A stretch of DNA of 64,000 bases from Streptomyces genisteinicus (GTDB lineage Bacteria; Actinomycetota; Actinomycetes; Streptomycetales; Streptomycetaceae). This document shows, piece after piece, positions 18,001 to 26,245 of the stretch. Made by a program: the position numbers and the translations under genes. Position 1 is the stretch's first letter; each line of letters opens with the position of its first letter. The notes below the pieces were generated by a model. It made no database searches and was not told the origin of the DNA. It saw only the letters and a list, made by a program, of their open reading frames with translations. The stretch spans positions 3,139,501 to 3,203,500 of the forward strand of contig NZ_CP060825.1 of the NCBI RefSeq assembly GCF_014489615.1, given 5' to 3'.

Positions 18001-18384
18001 TCAGACGTCGAGCTGGTCGGCCACCGCGCGCAGCAGACCGGCGATCTTCTTGCCCTGGGTCTTCTCCGGGTAGCGGCCGCGCTCCAGCATCGGCGTGATG
18101 TTCTCCAGCAGCGTCGTCAGGTCCTGCACGATGGAGGCCAGCTCGTCCGGCTTGCGGCGCTGGGCCGCCGCCACCGACGGGGTCGGGTCGAGCAGGGTCA
18201 CCGAGAGCGCCTGGTCGCCGCGCTGTCCGGCGACGACGCCGAACTCGACTCGCTGGCCGGGCTTGAGCACGTCGACCCCGGACGGGAGCACTGAGGAGTG
18301 GACGAAGACGTCACCGCCGTCGTCGCGGGAGAGAAAGCCGAAGCCCTTCTCGCTGTTGAACCACTTGACCTTGCCGGTAGGCAC
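18001..18384 (-). CDS. Cold-shock domain protein
   Basis: A 127-residue protein whose first ~66 residues are a cold-shock domain: [20 protein letters not shown] (RNP-1) and [12 protein letters not shown] (RNP-2). The C-terminal ~55 residues ([20 protein letters not shown] to [11 protein letters not shown]) are helical, an extension found in actinobacterial homologues but not in the 67-residue CspA type. It binds single-stranded nucleic acid, probably as an RNA chaperone. The GTG start is set by the domain. A promoter about 110 bases upstream leaves a long 5' leader, as in many cold-shock genes. Confidence 0.92.
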   Translation of the reverse strand: MPTGKVKWFNSEKGFGFLSRDDGGDVFVHSSVLPSGVDVLKPGQRVEFGVVAGQRGDQALSVTLLDPTPSVAAAQRRKPDELASIVQDLTTLLENITPMLERGRYPEKTQGKKIAGLLRAVADQLDV

Positions 18385-18491
18385 GTCTGTCCTCGTCCTC
18401 GTACTCGTGGGGCGCTGGGGGCACCGCATGTCGGGCGCCGAAAAACGGCTCTGGATAGCACTACAGCGGGTCGCCTGACCCGCCACCCCCA

Positions 18492-18519
18492 AGGCTAATG
18501 GTCCAGAGGCCGGTGACAA
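18492..18519 (-). promoter_or_regulatory. Candidate promoter of the cold-shock gene
   Basis: On the minus strand TTGTCA (18519-18514) and TAGCCT (18497-18492) are separated by 16 bases, a good vegetative-type match. Transcription would begin near 18485, leaving a leader of about 100 bases before the GTG. Confidence 0.5.
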
Positions 18520-18564
18520 GACGTCCTCGACCGGTTCCTACGCGCAAGGGAATACCCTGGCCGA

Positions 18565-18816
18565 ATGACTGCTACTCCTCAGGCCACGGCACCCGCACCG
18601 GGCGACGGACTGGTGCGCGTCGGCGCGATCGTCTTCATCGTCGGGGCGGTGGCCACACTGGTCACCGTGGCCCCGCTGTTCCTGGGAACGGAACCGTTTC
18701 CCTCGATCGCGTACGCCGTGTGCATGCTGATGGGCGTCGGGTTCGTGATCGCCGCGGCGGGCGTGCTGCGCTCGATCGCCGCCCAGCGGCGACAGGCCGG
18801 ATCCGGTCGTTCCTGA
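18565..18816 (+). CDS. Small two-span membrane protein
   Basis: An 83-residue protein. A polar N-terminus (about 15 residues) is followed by two hydrophobic segments, VGAIVFIVGAVATLVTVAPL and AVCMLMGVGFVIAAAGVL, and a basic tail RQAGSGRS. It is a conserved type of Streptomyces small membrane protein of unknown role. It is divergent from the cold-shock gene and convergent with the HAD gene. The ATG has GGGAATACCCTGG upstream with no strong ribosome site. Confidence 0.7.
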   Translation: MTATPQATAPAPGDGLVRVGAIVFIVGAVATLVTVAPLFLGTEPFPSIAYAVCMLMGVGFVIAAAGVLRSIAAQRRQAGSGRS

Positions 18817-18916
18817 CCCGGCCTCCGCCGCACCTCGCCCGCCGCGGCCCCGTGCGCCGAGGTGACGCCCCCGCCCCGCCGCCCCCAGGAGCCACCGCGC
18901 TCAGGACTCGGCGCGC

Positions 18917-19552
18917 TCAGGACCCGGCGCGGAGATGACCGTCCAGCCATGCCGGGAACGCGGTGAGGTCGGCGAGGACCACGTCGGCGCCGGCCTCGCG
19001 CAGGGTGGCGGCGTCGCAGGGGCCGGTGGGCACCCCGACCGAGAGCGCGCCCGCGGCCAGCGCGCCCCGGACGTCGCCCACGTGGTCGCCGACGTACACG
19101 CCCGCGCCGTGCTCGCGCAGCGCCTCCGCCTTGGCCTCCGCCCACAGCCAGCCGATCGTCTCGTCCGGCTCGATGCCGAGGTGTTCGAGGTGGAGCTCGG
19201 CGTTCGGCTCGTGCTTGGCCGTGACGACGATCGCCCGGCCCCCGGCGGCCCGCACCGCGTCGACTGCCTCCCGCGCCCCGGGCATCGCGAGCGTCGGCTC
19301 GATGGCGTACTCCGGGTAGAGCTCCCGGTAGCGGTCGCTCATCTCCTGGATCCGCTCGTCCGGGAACCAGTGCGCCAACTCCTGCTCCAGGGGCGGCCCG
19401 AGACGCGTGACCGCCAGATCGGCGTCTATCCGCACCCCGGTCTCGGCGGACAGCGCCCGATAGGCGGCGTGGATGCCGGGGCGCGAGTCGATGAGCGTCA
19501 TGTCGAGGTCGAAGCCGACGGTGAGAGGGGCGGCGGCGGGGTGTGTGGTCAT
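18917..19552 (-). CDS. HAD-family phosphatase
   Basis: A 211-residue haloacid-dehalogenase hydrolase. Motif I is GFDLDMTLIDSRPG (nucleophile and acid-base Asp at residues 15 and 17), motif II is IVVTAKHE, and motif IV is GVYVGDHVGDVRGALAAG; a helical cap lies between motifs I and II. The size and cap resemble phosphoglycolate-phosphatase-like enzymes. The substrate is not known. A start three codons upstream (19561) is also possible. It converges with the small membrane protein gene. Confidence 0.88.
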   Translation of the reverse strand: MTTHPAAAPLTVGFDLDMTLIDSRPGIHAAYRALSAETGVRIDADLAVTRLGPPLEQELAHWFPDERIQEMSDRYRELYPEYAIEPTLAMPGAREAVDAVRAAGGRAIVVTAKHEPNAELHLEHLGIEPDETIGWLWAEAKAEALREHGAGVYVGDHVGDVRGALAAGALSVGVPTGPCDAATLREAGADVVLADLTAFPAWLDGHLRAGS

Positions 19553-19672
19553 GGCACCCATTGTGCGGGGAGGTGTCCGCGGCGCGGGAGGGCGCCGCGG
19601 ACGGGGCCGCCGGGCCGGGCGGGCGGCCCTCCCGCGGGGCGTCGCCCCCGTACCGCCCGGGGCACGGCTCCG

Positions 19673-20731
19673 TCAGGGATCGCGGCGGGCGCGCCAGAGG
19701 AGGAAGAGGGCGGACGCCACCGCGGCGCCCTTCAGGACCCACGGCCACGTCTGAGTCAGCGCGTCGCGCATCGCGCCCTCCGGGACCGCCTCCCCCCAGC
19801 GTCCGTTCACCCGGCCCCACAGCCACAGCAGGCCGCCCGCCACCGCCGCGCCGGGGAGGACGAGGAGGGCGACCTTGGTCTGCGCCGCGTTCAGACGGCG
19901 TGAGCCGTACGCGATGAGCCAGCCGCCGGCCAGCGGGATGAAGGACCCGAGGACCGCCCCGGCGAGGAGGAGCACCGCGCCCAGCAGGAGCAGCGGATGC
20001 CCCAGCCGCCGTCCGGCCCCCGGCAGGACCTCCGCCCGGCGGCGCAGCCGCGGCCGCCACCGCCGGGTCCGCCCCGCGGGGACCGCCTCCGCGGCACCGG
20101 GGTCTGTCTCGGCGTCCGCGTCCCCTTCCCCGTCCGGCGCGTCGCGCTCGTCGTCCTCGCGCGGCGGGCGCAGTATCTCCGGGATCTCGACGCCTCCCGT
20201 GAAGCCCGCGACCCGGTCACCCGGGCCGAACGGGCCGGGGTCGATCCGCCACCAGTCCGGTTCCGAGCCGGAGGGGCCGAGTTCGTCCGTGCCCGCGAGG
20301 TGCGGGGGCGAGGCGGCCGGGGGCGCCGGCGGGGCGTCGGGCGTACGGGGACGGGGTGCCCGGAACCGCAGCCGCTGGCGCGGCACCGGCGGCCCCGGCG
20401 CGTCGCCGGCCGCCTCCCCGCGCGCGTCGACGGCCCCCTCGGCGGGGCGGTCGGCGGGGCGGTGCACCGGCTCCGCGGGGGCGGTCGGCGGGGCGCCGCC
20501 GCCCTCCTCCGCGGCCGCCGCCACGACCTCGTCGGGTGTGCCGAGCCGTCCGAGGATGCGGCGGACGCCGGCGGGCGTGTTCCCCCCGGTCCTGGTCCGC
20601 TGCCGGTCGATCTCGCCCCGGAGCGAGGTCACCAGGCGCATGCGCGACCCGGACGGGAGCTGAGCCTGCTGGGCCAGGTCGCCGACCCGGCTCAGATAGT
20701 CGAAGACGAGCTGGTCGCTCTCGATCCCCAC
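19673..20731 (-). CDS. Membrane protein with helical N-terminal domain
   Basis: A 352-residue protein. The N-terminal ~75 residues (ESDQLVFDYLSRVGDLAQQA, then a TGGNTPAGVRRILGRLGTPD helix) look like the HAAS-type helical domain found in regulatory membrane proteins. A long Pro/Ala/Glu-rich cytosolic linker follows to about residue 235. The C-terminal third has four hydrophobic segments (HPLLLLGAVLLLAGAVLGSF, LAGGWLIAYG, VALLVLPGAAVAGGLLWL, AAVASALFLLW). The GTG at 20731 has a purine-rich AGGGGAAC upstream. It is divergent from the helicase-associated gene, and its role is unknown. Confidence 0.7.
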   Translation of the reverse strand: MGIESDQLVFDYLSRVGDLAQQAQLPSGSRMRLVTSLRGEIDRQRTRTGGNTPAGVRRILGRLGTPDEVVAAAAEEGGGAPPTAPAEPVHRPADRPAEGAVDARGEAAGDAPGPPVPRQRLRFRAPRPRTPDAPPAPPAASPPHLAGTDELGPSGSEPDWWRIDPGPFGPGDRVAGFTGGVEIPEILRPPREDDERDAPDGEGDADAETDPGAAEAVPAGRTRRWRPRLRRRAEVLPGAGRRLGHPLLLLGAVLLLAGAVLGSFIPLAGGWLIAYGSRRLNAAQTKVALLVLPGAAVAGGLLWLWGRVNGRWGEAVPEGAMRDALTQTWPWVLKGAAVASALFLLWRARRDP

Positions 20732-20858
20732 GGGCGTTCCCCTGCTGTTCCCGGCGTGGCACCGGTCGGCCCGGCGCGACGCCGCCGGTGTGCGCGACGA
20801 GGGCGGCCGGGGCCGCCCTGCCCCCGACGGTAGCGTTCCAGCGGCTACCGTGGGGCGG

Positions 20859-23447
20859 ATGGGGACGATGCCCGATTCACGTGGCGGCTCGCACGCCGAC
20901 CGTACGGCGCCGCGCACGCTCGCGGAGGCGCTGCGCGCCCGCGCCGACGAGGAGCTGGCCGCGCTGCTGCGCGCACGCCCCGATCTGCTGAGCCCGGTAC
21001 CGAACGACGTCACCCAGCTCGCCACCCGGGCCGGCACCAGGGCGTCCGTGGTGCGCGCGCTGGAGCGGCTCGACCGGTTCGCGCTCCAGACCGCGGAGGC
21101 GCTGGCCGTGGCGTCCGACCCGGCCCCGTACGAGGAACTGCTCGGGCTGCTGACCGGCGACGAACCGGTCCCCGCGATCGCCGCGGCGCTTCCGGACGCG
21201 CTCGGCGAACTGCGGCGCCAGGCCCTGGTGTGGGGCGAGGACGACCGGCTCCGGCTGGTGCGCACCGCCCGGGAGCTGCTCGCGCCGCAGCCGACCCGCC
21301 CCTCGCCCACCGGCCTCGGACCGACCGTGGCGGAGGCGACGGCCGGCATGTCGCCGGGCAGGCTCCAGGAGATCGTCTCGGCGCTCGGCCTGCCGCCGAC
21401 CCATGACCCCGTGTCGGCGGTGGCCGCGCTGACCGCGCTGTTCACGGACCGGGAGCGGATGGCGCGGCTGCTGGACACGGCGCCGTCCGAGGCGCTGTCG
21501 GTGCTGGACCGGCTGGTCTGGGGCCCGCCGTACGGCGAGGTGACCGCGTCCCCCGCGCCGCCCGTGCGGTGGCTGCGGGACCACGGGCTCCTGCTGCCCG
21601 CGTCGCCGCGGACGGTGGTGCTGCCGCGCGAGGCGGCGCTCCATCTGCGGGCGGGCCGCGCGCACCGCACCCCGGAACCGGCGCCGCCCGCGGTGCTGGT
21701 GGCGGCCGAGCGCCGCCCACAGGCTGTGGACGGCGCGGCGGCCGGACAGGCGCACACCGCCCTGTCGACCGTCGAGGACCTGCTGAAGGACTGGCACGAG
21801 GGCGGTCCGGCGGTGCTGCGCGCCGGGGGCCTGTCCGTACGGGACCTGAAGCGCACCGCCGCGGCGCTCGACACCACCGAGCAGCTCGCCGCCTTCTGGC
21901 TCGAACTCGCCTACGCGGCGGGCCTGCTGGCCTCGGACGGCGAGGCGGACGAACGGTACGCCCCGACGCCCGCGTACGACGACTGGCTGGAGCTGCCGGC
22001 CGCCGAACGGTGGGCGGTGCTGGCGACCGCCTGGCTGGCCGCGACCCGCACCCCGGGCCTGGTCGGCGGCCAGGACGCCAAGGGCCGCACCCTCTCGGCG
22101 CTCGGCCCGGAGCTGGACCGCTCGGCGGCCCCGGAGGTGCGCCACCGGGTGCTCGCGCTGATGGCGTCCCTGCCCGAGGGCGCCGCTCCCGACGCGCGCT
22201 CGCTCCAGGACCGGCTGCGCTGGGAGCGGCCGCTGCGCGGTGACGCCCAGGGCACCGGCGCGCGGGACCTGCGGGCGCGGCTGGCGGAGTGGACGCTGGC
22301 CGAGGCCGAACTCCTCGGCGTGACGGGCCGCGGCGCGCTGGCGGCACCCGCGCGGGCACTCGCCGGTCTCGGCGGGCCTGGTACCGGCGGCGGGTCGGGC
22401 GCGGGTTCCGGTTCCGGTACGGGCGGCGGGTCGGGCGCAGGTTCGGGTACGGGCACGGGCGCAGGGGGCGGCGCCGTGACCGCCACAGCCGACGCGCGCC
22501 GGGCGCACGCCGTCGCCCTGCTGACGCCGCTGCTGCCCGAACCGCTCGACCACGTCCTGCTCCAGGCGGACCTCACGGCCGTCGCGCCGGGCCCGCTGGA
22601 GCGCCCGCTGGCCGAGACCCTCTCCGTCCTCGCGGACGTCGAGTCGAAGGGCGGCGCGACGGTCTACCGCTTCACCCCCGGCTCGGTGCGCCGGGCGCTG
22701 GACGCCGGCCGGAGCGCGTCCGACCTGCACGCCTTCCTCACCGCCCACTCCCGCACACCGGTGCCGCAGCCGCTCAGCTACCTGATCGACGACGTCGCCC
22801 GCCGGCACGGCCATCTCCGCGTCGGCGCCGCCTCCGCCTACGTGCGGTGCGACGACGAGACCGTGCTCGGGGAGATCCTCGCGGACAGGCGCTCCCAGGG
22901 GCTGGGCCTGCGCCGGCTCGCGCCCACGGTGCTCGCCGCCCGCACGGACCCGGCGGCGCTGCTGGAGGCGCTGCGCTCCCTCGGTTACGCCCCCGCCGCC
23001 GAGTCGGCCGAGGGCGATGTGCTGATCACCCGCGCCCACGCCCGGCGTACGCCCCCCAGGACGGCTCCGGTGCCCGTCCCGGACGGGCCCCCGCTGCCCG
23101 ACGGGACGCTGCTGGGCGCGGCGGTGAAGGCGATCCGGGCCGGTGACCTGGCGGCCACGGTCGAACGCAGACCGGCAGGCACGCCGGCCGGCACGCCGTC
23201 GGCGGCCGACGGCGAACTGCCGCGCACCACGGCCGCCGAGACCCTGGCGACCGTCCAGGCCGCCGCCCTGACCGGTTCCGCGCTGTGGATCGGCTACGTG
23301 AACGCGGACGGCGCGGCCAGCCAGCGGGTGATCGCCCCGGTGCGGGTGGAGGGCGGCTTCGTGACGGGGTACGACCACACCGCGGACGAGGTCCGCACCT
23401 ATCCGCTGCACCGCATCACGGGCGTCGCCGAGCTGGTGGAGGACTGA
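20859..23447 (+). CDS. Helicase-associated domain protein
   Basis: An 862-residue protein of the actinobacterial helicase-associated (XPB C-terminal-like) family, normally encoded beside the XPB-type helicase. It has a helical N-terminal repeat region (LAEALRARADEELAALLRAR, winged-helix-like units to ~500) and a Gly/Ser/Thr linker at about 507-540. A C-terminal part resembles a helicase-associated domain (LPEPLDHVLLQADLTAVAPG, TVYRFTPGSVRRALDAG, PLSYLIDDVARRHG) and ends in a WYL-like beta segment (LWIGYVNADGAASQRVIAPV). No Walker motif is present, so it is not an ATPase and probably assists DNA or helicase binding. The start could be ATG 20859 or 20868. Confidence 0.82.
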   Translation: MGTMPDSRGGSHADRTAPRTLAEALRARADEELAALLRARPDLLSPVPNDVTQLATRAGTRASVVRALERLDRFALQTAEALAVASDPAPYEELLGLLTGDEPVPAIAAALPDALGELRRQALVWGEDDRLRLVRTARELLAPQPTRPSPTGLGPTVAEATAGMSPGRLQEIVSALGLPPTHDPVSAVAALTALFTDRERMARLLDTAPSEALSVLDRLVWGPPYGEVTASPAPPVRWLRDHGLLLPASPRTVVLPREAALHLRAGRAHRTPEPAPPAVLVAAERRPQAVDGAAAGQAHTALSTVEDLLKDWHEGGPAVLRAGGLSVRDLKRTAAALDTTEQLAAFWLELAYAAGLLASDGEADERYAPTPAYDDWLELPAAERWAVLATAWLAATRTPGLVGGQDAKGRTLSALGPELDRSAAPEVRHRVLALMASLPEGAAPDARSLQDRLRWERPLRGDAQGTGARDLRARLAEWTLAEAELLGVTGRGALAAPARALAGLGGPGTGGGSGAGSGSGTGGGSGAGSGTGTGAGGGAVTATADARRAHAVALLTPLLPEPLDHVLLQADLTAVAPGPLERPLAETLSVLADVESKGGATVYRFTPGSVRRALDAGRSASDLHAFLTAHSRTPVPQPLSYLIDDVARRHGHLRVGAASAYVRCDDETVLGEILADRRSQGLGLRRLAPTVLAARTDPAALLEALRSLGYAPAAESAEGDVLITRAHARRTPPRTAPVPVPDGPPLPDGTLLGAAVKAIRAGDLAATVERRPAGTPAGTPSAADGELPRTTAAETLATVQAAALTGSALWIGYVNADGAASQRVIAPVRVEGGFVTGYDHTADEVRTYPLHRITGVAELVED

Positions 23448-23507
23448 CGGCCGGTCCCGGACAGGCCCGAACGGTCCCGGACGGTCCCGGACGGTCCTCC
23501 CGCGGTC

Positions 23508-25052
23508 TCAGCGGAGCTGCCGCCGGAGCAGGTTCCGGTCCGGCTTGCCGACGGCGGTCAGCGGGATGGTCCCGGCGAACCGCACGCTGTGGGGTGCGTG
23601 GTCGCCGCCCTTGCGATCGGCGACGAAGGTGTGGAGTTCGTCGGCGGTGAGCCGGTGGCCCGGCGCGGTGACGACGACGGCGTGGATCCGCTGGACCGCC
23701 TCCTTGTCGTGGACGCCGACGACCGCGCACCGGGCCACTCCGGGGTGGGTGAGCAGCAGTTCCTCGATCTCGCGGGGGGAGACCTGCCGGCCGGCCAGGG
23801 TGAGGAGATCGGTGCCGCGGTCGGTGAGGAAGAGGTAGCCGCGGTCGTCGAGGTAGCCGACGTCCCCGGTGCGGACCCACCCGTCCCTGAGCACGCGGTC
23901 GGTGAGCTCCGGCTGCTTCCAGTAGCCGCTCATCATGGCGGGGGTGCGGGCGTGGATCTCGCCCTCCGTGCCGGCCGCCACCGCTTCGCCCCGGTCGTCG
24001 CGGACGACGATCTCGACACCGGGCATGGGGCGGCCCACGGTGATCTGTCCATGACGGCCCGTCACCTCGTGCTCGTCCGCGTGCACCTCGGTGAGGCCGA
24101 GGGTCTCGGTCTGCCCGTACCAGCCGTGGAGCACCGGTCCGAGGACCTCGGCGGCCTGCCGCAGTCTCGCCGCCGAGGCGGGGCTGCCGCCGTAGGTGAC
24201 GCGGCGGAGCGAGGACACGTCGGTGGTGGGGAGCGCGGGGTGGTCCAGCAGCTGGTGCAGCAGGGGCGGCAGGAGCCACAGGTGGGTGATCCGCTCCCGC
24301 TCGACGGCGCGGAGCACCTCGCCGGGTTCGAAGGAGCGCTGCAGGACGACCGATCCGCCGTCGAGGAACGCCAGGTCGCAGCAGAGCCCGGCGACATGGC
24401 TGAGAGGAGTGGAGACCAGATGGCGGGGCGGCGGGCCGGCGGGTTCGCGCAGGTGATCGAGGCTGCGGAGGTAGGGGCCGTGCCTCATCTGAAGGCCCTT
24501 GGGAACGCCCGTGGTGCCTCCGGTGTGGCGGATGCACCAGTCGTCGTCGGGGCCGGCCGGCGAGGGGAAGGGCGACGCGTCGAGACCGGCGGACGCGGCG
24601 ACCACGTCGTCGCCGTGGCGTCCCGGGCCCAGGGTCCCCGCCTCGGGGACCCGGACGAGCGGCAGCAGCCGGTCGAGGTCCCCGCCCCTGGTGGAGTCGG
24701 CCAGGAGCAGCCGTGGCCCGACGCTCTCCACGATGTGGGCGAGCGTCCCGGCGGGCAGGCGCTCGTAGAGGTGGACCACGCGGGCGCCGGCCAGATTCGC
24801 CGCGTACCGGGCGTACAGCGCCTCGGGGGTGTTGCCCGTGAGCAGGCAGACGGTCTGCCCGGGACCGATGCCGCGGCCGGTCAGCCACCGGGCGAGCCGG
24901 CAGGTGGCCGCGAGGAAGGCCCCGGCGGTGAGCCGCCGGCCGTCGACAGCCGTCACCGCCGGCCGCCCGGGCTCGTGCGCGAGGGTGTCGAGGATCTGCT
25001 CGGCGTAGCTGACGAAGGGACGGGGGTCCGCCGCCGTCCGCGCGTCGGTCAT
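23508..25052 (-). CDS. Class I adenylate-forming acyl ligase
   Basis: A 514-residue AMP-binding enzyme that should activate a carboxylic acid with ATP, probably to a CoA thioester. Core motifs: A3 RHTGGTTGVPKG (about 176-187), A5 YGQTE, A7 VRTGDVGYLDDRGYL, A8 RGTDLLTLAGRQVSPREIE, and the catalytic Lys region A10 PLTAVGKPDRN near the C-terminus. No carrier-protein or transferase domain is attached. The substrate cannot be read. The ATG has GGAG upstream. It lies downstream of the alpha/beta hydrolase on the same strand, so the two are probably co-transcribed. Confidence 0.88.
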   Translation of the reverse strand: MTDARTAADPRPFVSYAEQILDTLAHEPGRPAVTAVDGRRLTAGAFLAATCRLARWLTGRGIGPGQTVCLLTGNTPEALYARYAANLAGARVVHLYERLPAGTLAHIVESVGPRLLLADSTRGGDLDRLLPLVRVPEAGTLGPGRHGDDVVAASAGLDASPFPSPAGPDDDWCIRHTGGTTGVPKGLQMRHGPYLRSLDHLREPAGPPPRHLVSTPLSHVAGLCCDLAFLDGGSVVLQRSFEPGEVLRAVERERITHLWLLPPLLHQLLDHPALPTTDVSSLRRVTYGGSPASAARLRQAAEVLGPVLHGWYGQTETLGLTEVHADEHEVTGRHGQITVGRPMPGVEIVVRDDRGEAVAAGTEGEIHARTPAMMSGYWKQPELTDRVLRDGWVRTGDVGYLDDRGYLFLTDRGTDLLTLAGRQVSPREIEELLLTHPGVARCAVVGVHDKEAVQRIHAVVVTAPGHRLTADELHTFVADRKGGDHAPHSVRFAGTIPLTAVGKPDRNLLRRQLR

Positions 25053-25189
25053 GGTCGTCTCCGGTGGTGAGTGGGTGGCGGCGGGGATGCGGGGGTGCGG
25101 TGGCCGGCCGGGGCGGCGGCCGGTGCGCCCCGGGCCGGCCGCGGCGGTCGGTGCGTCGGCGGCTCTCCCCGGGATCGGGAGGGTGTCCG

Positions 25190-26086
25190 CTACAGGGCCC
25201 CGGTCCCGGCGGGGAGGGGCTGCCTCTCCAGCGGGGTGGTGTAGGGCAGGTCGTGCAGGGGGCGGTCGGTGAAGAAGCGCGCCACGAGGTCGGCGAACTC
25301 CCGGGGCCGTTCCAGGACGGGCAGATGGCCGGCCTCGCGGATCATCGTGAACACGGCGCCCTCGATGGTGGCGGCCGCCTCGCGCCCCAGACCGGGGCAG
25401 GTCAGCGGATCGTGCTCGCCGGTGAAGCAGAGCGCCGGAACTCCCCCGATGCCGCCCGGCCGCAGCCCCTTCCACTCGATCAGACGGAGCGTCGAGGCGA
25501 TGTGCCGCGGGATCTCGTCGGGCGTCACCGCCCCCATGACCAGGGTGAGCAGCTTCGTGACCGATGGACGGTTGCGGATCCTGCGGTCGGCCGGGGGCAC
25601 CAGTGCGGCGACGATCAGCCGGGCGTAGGCCTCCGTGTCGCCGGCCTCCAGCGCGTCCACCAGGGCGCGCAGGGCCCGGAGCCCGGCGTCCGGATACCGC
25701 GGGGCGACACCGAACAGGGCCATGCGGGCCACCCGCTCGGGCCGCTCCTGGGCCACGCCGTAGACGACGGGCGCGCCGTACGAGGCACCGAACAGGTTGG
25801 CCCTGGCCAGGCCCAGACCGTCCAGGAGGTGGATCAGGACGTCGGAGAGGAATTCGAAGCCGTGGGAGGCGGGCAGCGCGTCGGCCGCTCCGGAGCCGGG
25901 CAGTTCCACGTTGATCAGCGTCGACGAGGCGGCCCACGGCCCCTCCAGCCGCCGGAAGGCGTGCATGTCCTGGAAGGCGCCCCCGACGACGACGATCGGC
26001 TCGGTCAGCGGTGCGGGGTTCTCCACGATCCGGCAGCGGTAGCCGAAGCCGTCGTAGGTGAAGCGGCGCACCTGGTCAGCGTTCAT
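25190..26086 (-). CDS. Alpha/beta-fold hydrolase
   Basis: A 298-residue alpha/beta hydrolase. The nucleophile elbow is LFGASYGAPV (Ser in GxSxG), an acid comes from FTGEHDPL, and the His is in EAGHLPVLERP, giving a complete Ser-Asp-His triad. The oxyanion strand is VVVGGAFQDMH. The 3' end is 137 bases from the ligase start, so the pair may form a two-gene operon that makes or trims an acyl compound. The substrate is unknown. Confidence 0.85.
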   Translation of the reverse strand: MNADQVRRFTYDGFGYRCRIVENPAPLTEPIVVVGGAFQDMHAFRRLEGPWAASSTLINVELPGSGAADALPASHGFEFLSDVLIHLLDGLGLARANLFGASYGAPVVYGVAQERPERVARMALFGVAPRYPDAGLRALRALVDALEAGDTEAYARLIVAALVPPADRRIRNRPSVTKLLTLVMGAVTPDEIPRHIASTLRLIEWKGLRPGGIGGVPALCFTGEHDPLTCPGLGREAAATIEGAVFTMIREAGHLPVLERPREFADLVARFFTDRPLHDLPYTTPLERQPLPAGTGAL

Positions 26087-26245
26087 GATCGGCTAACCGG
26101 CGAAACCGGTGCCAGGTCACACCGGCGACGGCCCGGCACCGGAACGGCGCACGCGGGGGTGGCGCCGCCCGGCCCCGCGGGAGGCGATCGTGCGGCACAC
26201 TGGAGGTTTGGCCTCGTCGAAGGCTCGAACCGAAAGGGCGCAGGC

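Noticed and set aside
20877..23411. An 844-residue minus-strand frame
   Set aside because: It is the antisense shadow of the helicase-associated gene, rich in Arg, Gln, Gly and His with no domain.
23508..26086. Small biosynthetic gene cluster call for the ligase/hydrolase pair
   Set aside because: There are only two genes, with no carrier protein, synthase, regulator or transporter beside them. Metabolite synthesis is possible but unsupported.
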